From Chrysoporthe austroafricana (Eukaryota; Ascomycota; Sordariomycetes; Diaporthales; Cryphonectriaceae): 64,000 bases of DNA. Position numbers and translations under genes: made by a program. Of this stretch, positions 9,990 through 20,359 are shown one piece after another (position 1 is the first letter of the stretch; every line of letters begins with the position of its first letter). A model generated the notes under the pieces. The model saw nothing but the letters and a program-made list of their open reading frames with translations, made no database searches and had not been told where the DNA came from. The DNA lies in the NCBI GenBank assembly GCA_001051155.2, contig JYIP02000007.1:3598342-3662341 (forward strand), in the 5' to 3' direction.

Positions 9990-11760
9990 AGTCACTAGCA
10001 TAAGTATGTAGACAGGCGAGCGCAGGAGGGCAGCTCTTTTGCGCGCTTTTGCGCGCGCAGACAGCCTCCCCCGGGCGCGATGACAACAGCATCCGACGGC
10101 CGCAGCGCTGTACAGAGGGGTGCTGCGCGCCTGTTGTCCCTCCAGATCACATTAGACAGGCTGTATATCGCAGATCCGGGCGCACCTGCACGATTCCGAC
10201 CCGTATTCGCAGAATCCGCGGCAGGTTTGTCTGTCTGGAAAGGTGTTTTGCGCGCAAAGGGGGCCCGGGGCCCGGGGCGACCTGCAGCGCCCGCACAGCA
10301 CGTCTTTGCGCCGCCATCAAGGGGGCTGCACGGCGTACCACCCCTCGGCATCGCAGGAAACATCTTGTGCGGTGCGTTTACGGGTGGGTTCGGGCGGTTT
10401 CGGGCCGCGATGGCGGCGTGCGCGGCAGGTCTGGGTCGTTCGGGGTGGTCTTCGGGCGGGCGGGCAGCACAGAGGGCGAGGGCGAGAGCGCGCGCCCGCA
10501 CCAAAGTGGACCACACACACACACGCTCCCCACACATCACCATACCCTGCATCGCAGAGACACACCGCGCGCACAAAGAAGCTGCCATACCGGAACCTGG
10601 CTGTAAAAGGCGCGAACAAAATACACGAACCATATATCGGGGGGAGGGGAGGACTAGCAGGGCTGCTGGCCGCGCGCGCAGCGTCGCGCCGCATTCGACG
10701 CGCGCACGGCAACGCGCCGCACCACCAGAGCCCGCTACAACCGCCCGGGGGGAGCTGAAAAAGGGCGAGCTCGAGGAGCTGTGGGAGGAAGAGCTCTGGG
10801 AGTCGTGGCAGCAGGACCGCGAGGTATGCTCCGGCCAGCCGGCAGGCAGACAGGCAGCCAGCCAGCCAGCCAGGGGAGGAGGCAGCGCCCGCGGGGCGTG
10901 GTGCTCTGCGCGCAGCTGGCCACAGGGGAGGAGGTGCGGTGCCGTCCAAGCAGCTGTCTGCGACAGAGGAGGAGAGAACACCCACGGGGCATGATGCTGT
11001 CCAGGCAGCTGGTGTCGACAAAGGAGGAGGAGGCATGCTGGGGAGACCAGCTCGCGAGGTGATGACGCCCTGCAGGCAGCTGGCCCATATGGGAAGAGGG
11101 GCAGGATGCTCACGAGGTGCAGTGCTGGCCGTAGAGGAAGACAGGACGCGTTCCCAGCCCAGAGGGTCGATGACCTCCAGGCAGCCGGCGTGCACAGAGG
11201 AGGAGGAGGCGTAGCTTCGACAAAGGAAGAGCCGCGATAGCTCAGAGGGGGCGATGTTATCGCAGGCACCGGCTGGTCTGCACAAGGGAAGGCTCCACGC
11301 CACGCACGGACTGGTCTGGTTCTGCACAGAGGAGGAACGCGTGTGTTCACACCAGTGAGCGTGATCACGTGGTTCGGCTATAGTCGGACATAAGCCTGCT
11401 TGGCTGTGGGGACAGCCTTGTCTCCCTCGGCCTGGTCTCCCCCTCCCCCTCCGGCCTCGCGGCCTCGTCTCTCCCTGGCCCAGCCAGCCAGCCAGCCCCA
11501 CGGCCGTCCAGGCGAAGAGACCGCGGCTCAAGCAAGACCGGCAGGCTGCGCTGTCTATACGCTGGACTAGGCCTCTGTGCTGACATGTCGACCCGGCAGG
11601 ATCGCAGGCGGATGCCTTGCAGGCGCGGAAAGGCTCGGCGAGACCGAGAGCGCCCTGATGTGCCCTGCCAGAGGCCGGCCCGGCTAGGCGAGACGGCAGC
11701 CTAGCGAGACTAGCGATCTGCAAGACGATCGTATCGGCCCAGGACTGAAAAGCTGGATAT
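9990..11760. repeat. GC-rich mosaic repeat block 1
   Basis: The block assembles modules seen elsewhere in the window. They are an ATGCGATCCCGARAGG-type module (reverse, near 10135-10170 and 10336-10370); a TTCGGGCGGTTTCGGG module (10380-10460, also at about 20830-20920 reverse, 30960-31050 reverse and 56160-56240); a CACA microsatellite (10510-10530); a CAGCCAGCCAGC/GGAGGAGG module (10840-11060); and the 20-bp core GGCTATAGTCGGACATAAGC at 11376-11395 with its CACCAGTGAGCGTGATCACG leader. Long ORFs here (for example 457 and 484 aa on the minus strand) are Ser/Pro/Cys/Arg-rich artefacts of high GC. Confidence 0.75.
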
Positions 11761-12130
11761 GTAAGGTTCAATATTTCTTTATTGCACGACCTATAGGCTT
11801 CGGCATAGCAGGTTCGTTATGCGCGCAATATATCTTTGCAATACAACGGATATGGGTTCAGACCGCCCGGACAAGTCCAGGATTGCCTTATACGACTTGC
11901 TAGAACCATCCCGAACGGGTCTTGAGGGCGCAATACCCTCTCTGCGCGCGCAGTTAGCCTGCCCTCCTGCTGTCGCCTGCCCTCGCCTGCCCCCTCCCCG
12001 CCCCCTTTTGCCTGCTGCCGGGGTCCACGTCGGGATATACAGTACTCGGAACTTCCGCGGAACAGCCGCGGAACTGCCGCGGAATTGACCAAGTACTGGA
12101 CTTCTAGAGCTTATAGTACTCCACCTTTAT
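11761..12130 (+). repeat. TTTAATATTTCTTTATTG-type repeat module with GC-rich tail
   Basis: GGTTCAATATTTCTTTATTG at 11762-11781 recurs at 17985-18012. The following CTTGCTAGAACCATCCCGAACG recurs at 49760-49790 and in other diverged copies. The CTGCCCTCCTG...CCCCCTTTTGCCTGC tail (11950-12015) recurs at 37730-37770 and 49940-49985. It fills the space upstream of the FAD-oxidase relic. Confidence 0.65.
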
Positions 12131-12389
12131 TCGGGAGTGCCGTGGAACACGGAGAGTTTGTCTCTGCGATGTGTCTTGAGATGGGGCAACTGAGCCGTGC
12201 TTTATTTGGCAGCCCTCTAGCATAAATAGCGCTGGGGCGTGAGGATCCCCGATTCTCCGCAATCATCTCCCAGCGAGGCTCACAATCTCTACGGCTGTTC
12301 CTTCAATCGCACGTCGTCTTTAAAAATCCGTGTCCTGTTCGTTGAAAAGCAACAAGAAAAGGTCGCAAGAGGGGCTCCGTGAGAAAGAA

Positions 12390-14332
12390 ATGACAGACGA
12401 GACCCTCAGACAGGCCGGTTTCTCCGGTCGTATCCTGCGTCCCTCGTCGCCGGACTATGTTGCCGCGTTACGTCGGTTGAACGCTGCGGCAGAGAGAAAA
12501 GCCCGTCTGGTCGCGTTTCCCCAGAACTCAAGAGACGTATCGCTTGCAGTTGTATTTGCAACTAGGTACGATGGTTACAGGCCGGTGTTCTGACGGAGGG
12601 ATTGCTGATATAGCTTCTAGCCACTCGCTAGAAATTGCGATCAAATGTGGTGGTAATCACCTCTCATCTGCTAACAGCGTGGAAGACGGACTCGTCATTG
12701 ACATGTCGGACATGAATAGCGTCATAGTAAACAAAGCAAAGATGCAGGTTACTGTCGCAGGCGGTTGCCGATGGGGAGATGTATATGCAGCGCTGCAGGC
12801 TGAAAATCTTTCCTGCATTGGCGGCGGGGTGCATGTTGTGGGCGTTGGTGGCCATCTTACTGGAGGTAAATGTCCCTTCTACGGGAGACTTGGCCCTTCA
12901 CTCATGGCCAATAGGTGGTTACGGTCCATTGTCGAACAAGTATGGCATAGGTAAGTCTTCCAGTACCGACTCAAGGCCTGGTCGTATTGATGATGGATTT
13001 AGCTTGCGACAATATAGTCGCCTCAGAGGTCGTCCTTGCCTCAGGCGAAATTGTTATCGCCGATGAAGCACACAATGCCGATCTATTTTGGGCAATCAAA
13101 GGTCTGAATTGTGACACCTGTGGACGACCCTGCTGATGGAGCTGAAACAGGTGGTTCTTCCTCTTTCGGGGTTGTAACGCAGTTCGTATTGAGGGCAATA
13201 CCCGCCCCCGTGAGCCATCAGAATCCTTTTGGGATATTGAAGACCCGTCACTTTCGGAAGCTGATCCCTTGTGCCAGGGTCCGTTCTTCCTCCGCTCCCT
13301 AGGCTGTTCCGGTCACAGTTTGAGAGCAGTCATAACTGCCGTTTCGGTAAACGAACGCCCGAATATGTCATCTACGTTCGCACACTGATATATCCGGCAG
13401 CACTTCTTAGATCAGACGATGGACGGAAGACAGCTCATCGTTTTCATGTATTATGTTCGAGGCCCGCCACCCAAGCACGAAGTAAGTACTGCATTTTTGC
13501 GATATATCTTTGTCAGTTTGCCTAATCTCGTGGAAGGCAACCGTCATCTTGAATTTCTTTGGCCTTGGACTTGTAGAAGACTATGAAGATGTGTTTGGAT
13601 CGTTCCTCCAGGCCGCTCCTTTTTTCCTTGACAAGACAACGCAGTGCCCAACGATGGCCGAGTTCAGTCATGTCGTAGACGACCTTCTTCTCCTCGGCTC
13701 TCCTCGAAAAGCAGTTGCAGGAGTCCCTGTTACAGGCCTTTGGCCCGGAATGGCAGAAGGGCTCTGGGAGCTTTTCGTGGAGTACACTAATTCCTACCCC
13801 GAAGCCGTAGATACGAAGATACTTTTGGAGTTTCATAACAGTATCAGGGTACGGCCGGTTAGTTGCACAGCCTAATTGATCCACTTTACGTTTGTGCGAG
13901 ACAACTAAGATTTGCGCAGGACTTGGCTTGCGTTCCGGTCGCAGTGCGCAAGCATTCCATACTGATCGCAAGCGAAGAGTATTTCTACCCTCTCACCTTG
14001 AGTGGATTTATCTACTAAACATATAACCAGGCACAATCACCCCGATGGAGACAAGTGTGCTGAACAATGGGTGCTACGAATGAGCGACGTGATGCGCTCC
14101 TATTAGAGAACATATGGCGGCTAGGACTTGGGCATCAACGGAAACGCCTGTGGTCTTTTTGCGAAAAGCAAAGACATCTGGGGAAGCAACTACCCACGGC
14201 TGCAAAAAGTCAAGGTGCGACGATGCTGATGCGTCAGGCGAATTCTATGACTGACTATTTGTTGGACAGGCAAAATATGACCCGAACCGCGTTTTCAATC
14301 GATTCTTCCCGATCGAGCCGGAGGTCCTATGA
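12390..14332 (+). pseudogene. berberine bridge enzyme-like FAD-linked oxidase, decayed
   Basis: The 5' half splices cleanly: exons 12390-12565, 12621-12865, 12915-12950, 13003-13101 and 13151 onward, with introns ending TTCTAG, AATAG, TTTAG and ACAG. Together they give ...ATSHSLEIAIKCGGNH, then TVAGGCRWGDVY, then GGHLTGG-GYGPLSNKYGI, then ACDNIVASEVVLASGEI, then WAIKGGSSSFGVVTQF, the FAD-binding PCMH domain and BBE signature. From about 13230 the frame breaks: homologous pieces (LRAVITAVSVNE; VFMYYVRGPPPKHE; LLEFHNSIR) lie in different frames, with a TGA at about 13388. The C-terminal flavin-enzyme motif (GNACGLFAKSKDIWGSNYPRL...KYDPNRVFNRFFP) follows two in-frame TAGs near 14100-14120. No signal peptide. 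Such enzymes usually oxidise secondary metabolites or sugars, but this copy is unlikely to be active. Confidence 0.8.
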
Positions 14333-14740
14333 TCAACTCTCGCTTGGCCATCCATCTTTTAGTTTACTTGTTACTAGACATTTGAGGTCTCGACACTGTC
14401 AAGAAGTTCACGAAGCTCACGTAACAAGGCAAGCATCGCAAAAATAGAGTGGCCATGATACTTTGGACTGACATAAGGACAACTTGGTCTGACCTGTCTA
14501 GTAGTGTAGAAGAGCAAGCCAATTGCGAGCAATAGCATTTTCCCTGCAATAGCGCACAGTAATCACTGTACTTGTAGTTCTCCTGCTGACTTGGTTCTGA
14601 TTGCCGACCACTTAACTCGTTCTCCGACACGATCATAGATTTTCAGCTCCGATTACAGGGGAAAGTACCGTTGCAACATAGGACTTATTGAAACACCATA
14701 GTGGGAGGTGGCGCACAACAGGGATAAACGACACCGAAAT
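14333..14740. other. no gene seen
   Basis: Flank of the FAD-oxidase relic. No ORF with protein-like composition and no clear repeat. Confidence 0.3.
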
Positions 14741-14743
14741 ACT

Positions 14744-14837
14744 TCCCTGGGAGGATCGAACGACCAATAAGATACCGATACACTGGGCTGAATCCAGTCA
14801 CAGGATACTTTGCTGCCAACTAACTGAGCCTACACCT
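14744..14837 (-). pseudogene. tRNA-like sequence (possible tRNA pseudogene or SINE head), anticodon position TCA
   Basis: On the minus strand an A-box-like GGCTCAGTTAGTTGG is followed by a perfect 5-bp anticodon-type stem ACTGG/CCAGT enclosing the 7-nt loop ATTCAGC (plus-strand 14787-14793). After a long variable region comes GTTCGATCC, close to the B box GGTTCRANNCC. The loop would present anticodon TCA. The acceptor stem does not pair and the T stem is poor, so I call it a pseudogene or tRNA-derived SINE, not a working tRNA. Confidence 0.4.
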
Positions 14838-16600
14838 ATTGGTCAACGACCGCTTTAGTACCATTTGCATCCGTGGATCCATCTCTAGCTCAAAGCTATA
14901 GAGACCCGAACAGGGGGAGACGCCTTCAAGCCAATGTTCTGTCCCATCTAAGGCTTTCCACATAAATTTGGCATCAGCTCTTATCCAGGACTTACCGCGG
15001 TCAAATTTCTGGCGCGCCTGCTCCTTGCTTCAGGGGTGACAAACAATAAAACGACAGTGAAGCCGATCACTTTCCTTATTAACTCTGCAATTCCAATTGG
15101 TGGTAATCTAGTCTCCTATTTCGTGCTCTCATATGTTACAACCCAGTGGAATCCTCGCTCAGCCATTCTGCCGGCAAGCCAGGAAAGGTGATAGTGCAGG
15201 AGGTTACAAAGGTACGACTGAATCCTACAACTCTCACAGCGAATTCTCATGTAGTATTTTTTTTTTTTTTAGGTTAACGGTGTAAGAGTTAAATTTGAGT
15301 CTGAAGAGGTTTCATTGCCCCTTGTCACTCCCTACGAGATCGATCTCTGCCGCTCTTTGCTATCTGTTATCGGCTCCGGCTGGGATGATGCAAGCAATCT
15401 AAGGACTCACAGAGATAGCGGGAATTGTTCATCAGCCAGCTCTGATACATCGTCGCCTGGTGAGAGCAGCACCGTCTTAGCCTCGCCCACAAATGATGAG
15501 AGAATTTTCAGAATCGTTCTGCGCGAAGCTATCGTTCGAGGGGAGCGCATGTTTCAGCTTGTCTGCGCTTCAAAGAGAGTGGGTTGGCGCATACTCCCCC
15601 CCACCTTTTTTTTTTTGTTGGCAACAGCCATGTGTGATTAATCCGACTGAGTGAGCATGCGCGGCTGGACTTTATGCGCGGACTCTCCTTGAAGAGTTGA
15701 AACTCAAGTGCTGCTTTTGGTTCTATTCGAGAATGGATTACTTGTCCCGATTGCAACGTTGATTCCAAATAAGATGGGCAGTCCGAGATATCGCCGTTCG
15801 ACAAGCTGCCGCTGCCTTCACTATAGCCATGGGTCCTGATAGCGAGAACTGGGTGCATTCCTGCCCTTTCAAATGGCGGCCTTCCGGCATATTTTGTCCT
15901 TACGAGTCCGCCGAATCTGTTTAGAGCGGCAAGCAGTTGCAGAGACCCGGACGGAGGAGTAGTATGGGCAGAATAAAGCGAGAATGGAAGATAGTATTAT
16001 GGGTTTGCCTGGTATCAGTACGTCAATTGGTCTAAGGCGCATTTCGGGCACAGATTTGTTACCAAGGAGGATGGAGAGCTAACATTTGGAGAGCAGCTAT
16101 ATACTTCAATAAAGTAGTCAATCATCATCACCCTCCATCCATTCTTAACATCAACACTGACGCCCAAATAGCTCGATGCGAGTGCGGTTTACTAAGGCTC
16201 ATTCGCGAACTAGTTCTTCGAAGCGTACGAGACCAGGACCGATGGTCCATTGGCCTTCTTCATCCCCGAGGATGGTCTTAGAATTTTGACACTCGCTCAA
16301 ACTTACTCTGCTCAAATGTAGCGTCGGGAATGGGCTTTGCCGACAACTTGGTGAAGCCACGTGTTTTGCGTGGGGCATCTGCGTAACCCGAGTCCGTCCC
16401 GTTGCTGTTGTCTGTTGTCTGTGTTAGGTAGTGACCCTTGGCCACTCTCGTCGACAGGATAGGATCCTAGGATCTATCAAGTCATTGGTAGATATCTGTG
16501 ATTTTGTTAAAATGAAAGTAGTCTAAAAATAGTAATATTCACGTGGCTATCTAGAAGCGGGATCAAGATAGTAGTAGAAGTTGCAACACGTCTCATCATC
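14838..16600. other. unassigned interval with weak coding potential
   Basis: A plus-strand ORF at 15315-15641 (start PLVTPYEIDLCRS...) follows a T-tract plus AG acceptor-like site at 15270-15273 and may be an exon remnant. A long T run lies at 15608-15617. No family recognised; the rest shows nothing. Confidence 0.25.
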
Positions 16601-16614
16601 GTTGGTTAGATTCA

Positions 16615-17888
16615 ATGGTACCATCACAGGCGCGTTATAACGAAGACAGGCAGGAAAGATATGGTAGAAGAGAGCATCGAATGCTGCTCAACCTAAACAC
16701 CATCAATAAGACTAAGGCGATCCGTGGCCACCCACTCGACAAAGTCATGCTCCTCAGTATTACCGGATTGCCCCCCTTTCCTCCCTCTACATCAATGCAT
16801 AAATTACAACCAGCAACTCGCAATGAATATATCCTCCAGACTAGAGTTGCGATCAATGGAGTTTGCTCCAATTTTTACGGCCATAGTAATAGCCAGCTCA
16901 AGTCAAGGACATGTTTCCTATTTGCAGCCTCCAAAGAAGAGATCTCGCAGATAGTGAACTCTTTCGGAGACTTCTCTAAAATAAACATTGTCGCCAAGAA
17001 AGCAAAGCGTATCGGGCTCCTTTTCTCCGATGCGCGTGCCGTGATGACTGTATCTCCAGATCGATGCGAGGATATTGCTGATACTGAGACGGATGATTAT
17101 AATTTCACTGATATATGCGGCCTGATCTCTCCCTCGCTTGACTAAGAACTTGCTCGGAAGATAAGGATCATGCATAGAGACATGCGTTATACACTATCTC
17201 TGTTCCAGCTGAGATACTGTGGTTATAAGGGTGTGGTTACTGTTGATCCTACTATGAGAGAAGAGTTCTCGCTTCTCAAGTTTCGAAATCAATTAAGAGG
17301 CTTTGTGGCGGAGACGACTATTCGTTTTCTATCGTCAGGTACTCAAAAGCGACACCATCACCATCCTGACGGAGCTAAGCTGACTCTTTTCAGCCGTATG
17401 TCTTTAGGAATCTCAATAGCGAGACAATCCTTCTATTGCAAGCTCTCGGCATCCCGCTCCTCTCCAAGCAAAAGGAGCACCTTCAAATCCTCACCGAGGC
17501 TTGTCACGATCCTCGTTCAGCGTTCTGATTTCTCTCCTATATCAACAAGCCTGAGCTAGCAGAGAACGTCTTTATAGATCCGCTTGAGTCAGTAAGACCA
17601 CGGATTGGTAGCCTGGTCAATATTGAGTATAGTAAGATGTTGAACAAGCGAGATGAGCAGAAATGCCGCATATTGATACCCAAATCAAGACTTCTCTTTG
17701 GAGTAAACGACGCGTGGGGAGTGCTGAAAGAAGGGGAATGCTCCGTGAAAATCACGATGGATGGCGACAGTCAACCTCGTGTGTTGAGAGGGACAGAGAT
17801 CATTGTCACTAGGTGTAACGAACAGTGTTGGAAGGTACTACTGCGACATAGATCAAAAGATCAGCTAATATTCGAACTCCCCGTTTGA
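16615..17888 (+). pseudogene. RNA-dependent RNA polymerase (QDE-1/RDR family) relic, catalytic C-terminal part missing
   Basis: Recognisable RDR blocks appear in order. FYGHSNSQLKSRTCFLFA, GDFSKINIVAKKAKRIGLLFS and FTDICGLISPSL lie in 16860-17142. SLFQLRYCGYKGVVTVDPTM lies at 17200-17253. After a frame change near 17340-17400 comes RNLNSETILLLQALGIPLLS, and in 17640-17800 SRLLFGVNDAWGVLKEGEC with VTMDGD-like ITMDGDSQ and GTEIIVTRC. An in-frame TAA (17143-17145) and the frame change break it. It ends at 17886-17888 before the D-x-D-G-D metal-binding loop that defines the polymerase active site. Family role: dsRNA synthesis in quelling or meiotic silencing. This copy is almost certainly inactive. 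Its 5' end is uncertain. Confidence 0.8.
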
Positions 17889-17977
17889 ATATCCCTTCCA
17901 ACCGTATATATAGCGCATGCCTGAATTACGGGTCATAACACTAGGAATCCTTGCCTTCATCCTGGTGACTGGCAACT

Positions 17978-18270
17978 GGATGTACAAGGTTTAATATTTC
18001 TTTATTGTACAGCCTGTTTCATGCGATCCCGAGAGGTGGAGAGGTAGTAAGCCCCTCCCCCCCATTCATTTCTTCGCCGGATACAGACAAACAGACTACC
18101 CTGCCGCGCACCCACGCCCTCCTCGCCTGGACTTGCACAGAAACGCTTGGAAAGGCGCTGTGCCGCTTGTCTGATGTGATCCCGACGGGCTCTACGGGTG
18201 TACGACGCGCCGTGCAGCGCTGCAGGACGCGCCGGACTGCTGTGGCCAGCACCCCATAGCGTCGCGAGTT
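17978..18270 (+). repeat. repeat module with ATGCGATCCCGAGAGG core
   Basis: Starts with TTTAATATTTCTTTATTG (as at 11765) and continues with TGCGATCCCGAGAGGTGGAG (about 18020), then a second diverged core TGATGTGATCCCGACGGG (about 18172). Related cores occur at 20928, 21080, 49550, 49770 and 52270. Confidence 0.65.
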
Positions 18271-18335
18271 TGCTCAGAGGGCTACAACGCCCTCGATAAA
18301 CAAGGAGCGCGCTAGTTCTCGTTGTTTCTGCTTAG

Positions 18336-18475
18336 TGACTGTAGCTTTCGTAGTGACTGTAGGTTGCTCAGTGACTATAGCTTGCTTAGTGACTATAGCT
18401 TGATCACTGCCTATAGCTTGCTCACTGACTGTGGCCTGCTCAGTGACTGCAGTCTGCGCAGTGACTGTAGTTATT
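18336..18475. repeat. 18-bp tandem repeat (AGTGACTRTAGCTTGCTC)n, about 8 units
   Basis: Successive AGTGACTGTAG/AGTGACTATAG units are spaced 18 bp apart with scattered substitutions. Any peptide read through it (T-V-T-x-Q-A on the minus strand) is a product of the repeat. Confidence 0.85.
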
Positions 18476-18698
18476 TGTTGAAACACAGAGCACAGAGTTC
18501 AGACATATATATAATAGAAGCCCAGGCCCCGCTCTCCCACGCCTCATTTGCCAATTAGATTGATGCCACCCACACAGCCAGGGTATTCAGTCACGACTCC
18601 ACCCTGAGCGCACTTCGCTTTCCGACATCCCTTGGTCATCGCATCGGTTAGCTCGCCGCACCCTACGATCGTATCGGTTGAGTGAATAACTCGATACC

Positions 18699-20333
18699 AT
18701 GCGGTCAACGCGGGCACGGCTAACCGCCGAGCCTTCTACAGGATGTTCCCTCACAGCGAGACCGCAGGACCGAAAGAGACACCACGCAGACGAGGCCTCA
18801 CAGGACGGCCGTCTCACGCGACGTGAGCACCCAGCCAAGCGGCCACGCCGGGACCAGACAGCACGCAACAGTCCCCCAGCAGAGACTGCCCATCCTCCGC
18901 GTCCAGTTCAGAATTACGGCTCCTGGCGTTACCCGCCCGAATTTTGGGACGGACTGTCGGCGGTCGCCCTGACCCGCAAAGCCTTGAAAGAACTCGACCG
19001 CCGCGCCCGTCTACGACCCCTACCCCCCTTTCCGCGGACGCCGACGGCTACCGGCCAGCTTGCTCAGTTTGCACGCCACGGCGGCCCAGACCTGCGTAGC
19101 CTTCGAGGGTATTCTTTTCCCGCAGCAAGGAATCATCGACCTGCTAGCGCCATGAGCTCCTCATCCCGAGCCCGATCGACTGAGTCTGCCGACCCGACAA
19201 TTGATATAACAGGCTCGGGAGCGGGCCAGGATAAGCCCAAGAGGTCAGGCAGTGCTTATGATCGTAACTTCCAGAACTATCTGACCGACCATGCTATTTA
19301 TCCGCTTGGGCGATCGCAAGAGCCAAACTTGGAAGGCGTACATGCGGCACTGGAAGTTGCAAGGCCATCAGTCGGCCTCCCTATCTTTTCTGAAAGCGCA
19401 TTCAAAGCCTTTCAAGATGAGATTTGGAATGCCGAGGGCGAAGATGATGTGAAGCGAGCCGTACTCCCCACTATCATTGGAAAACAAGGGAAGGACCAGG
19501 TCTGCTCTTCGGAAATGCGGTTTACAAACCTGGAACGGCTTACGAGCGGCAACATAATGCCGGCGAAGCCAGATATATGTTACGGCGCATTCCCTGACCA
19601 TCTTCATTCATCTATCCGCAAAGAACTCGCTCCTCATATCACCCCATCGAAGACGCGCAAAGCTATGGCACCCAATTTCTTCCTGGAGGCCAAAGGGCCG
19701 GACGGGTCTGAAAAGGTAGCGGAGCGGCAAGCTTGCTATAGCGGCGCTATCGGGACACGCGCTATGCACAGCTTACAGAACTACGGTGCAAAAGAGCCAA
19801 TTTACGACGGCAGGCCATATACGTTTACCTCGACGTATTATCAAGGCCATCTAGATATATATGCCCATCACGCCACCGCGCCGACAATACAAGGGGAACA
19901 ACCGTCATATCACATGACGCAAGTGGGGAGTTACGCTTTAAAGAATGATCTGGGCAGCCTTATCAATGGAGTTACTGCATATAGGAACGCGCGGGATCTG
20001 GCAAAACAGTACCGCGACAACTTTATCCGAGCCGCAAACTCCGCATACCAGGCCAGGGCAGCGGCAGCTAAAACCTCTCCTGCCATAGACGGAGCACGTC
20101 CCGCGACCGGTTCCCGCTCGAACGAAGATGTGGACCGCGAGCTTCACGATGCGGCAGACGTCGATAGGATCCTGCCTGCCAACGAACAAGCAGTAACCAT
20201 CTCGACAAGCCTCGCCCCGAGAAGCGGCCGCCGCGGCAGAGCCTCCTCCAAAAAGCGCCATAGGACTTTACAGAGCCCCCCGCCAGGCCTCCGTCGTTCA
20301 AAGCGGTTAACAGCACAGAACAGTGATAGTTAA
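18699..20333 (+). CDS. PD-(D/E)XK-like fungal protein, 544 aa (DUF7924-like)
   Basis: Single intact exon. The N terminus (1-170) is a basic, Arg/Pro/Ser-rich disordered stretch with K-R-P-R-R nuclear-signal-like motifs. The folded domain spans about 180-450: A-K-P-D-I-C-Y-G (PD at 291-292), F-F-L-E-A-K-G-P (E330, K332), then E-R-Q-A-C-Y-S-G-A-I-G. This gives PD...ExK...Q, the complete PD-(D/E)XK signature. It continues with SLQNYG, TFTSTYYQGHLDIY, YHMTQVGSYAL and the helix NARDLAKQYRDNFI. The C terminus is again basic (S-K-K-R-H-R). Many fungal genomes carry multiple near-repeat copies of such proteins. With all motif residues present it could be an active nuclease, but that is inferred from motif only. 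GC-rich repeats flank both sides. The second DUF7924-type gene is at 31261-33051. Confidence 0.75.
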   Translation: MRSTRARLTAEPSTGCSLTARPQDRKRHHADEASQDGRLTRREHPAKRPRRDQTARNSPPAETAHPPRPVQNYGSWRYPPEFWDGLSAVALTRKALKELDRRARLRPLPPFPRTPTATGQLAQFARHGGPDLRSLRGYSFPAARNHRPASAMSSSSRARSTESADPTIDITGSGAGQDKPKRSGSAYDRNFQNYLTDHAIYPLGRSQEPNLEGVHAALEVARPSVGLPIFSESAFKAFQDEIWNAEGEDDVKRAVLPTIIGKQGKDQVCSSEMRFTNLERLTSGNIMPAKPDICYGAFPDHLHSSIRKELAPHITPSKTRKAMAPNFFLEAKGPDGSEKVAERQACYSGAIGTRAMHSLQNYGAKEPIYDGRPYTFTSTYYQGHLDIYAHHATAPTIQGEQPSYHMTQVGSYALKNDLGSLINGVTAYRNARDLAKQYRDNFIRAANSAYQARAAAAKTSPAIDGARPATGSRSNEDVDRELHDAADVDRILPANEQAVTISTSLAPRSGRRGRASSKKRHRTLQSPPPGLRRSKRLTAQNSDS

Positions 20334-20359
20334 TAACGTTGCTCAATATATCTCGTAGA

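Noticed and set aside
9995..11771. Long minus-strand ORFs of 457 and 484 aa
   Set aside because: They lie wholly in GC-rich mosaic repeats, overlap each other in different frames, and are dominated by Ser, Pro, Cys, Arg and Ala without any domain.
14744..14837. Functional selenocysteine or suppressor tRNA
   Set aside because: No acceptor stem and a weak T stem; fungi of this type are not known to use selenocysteine.
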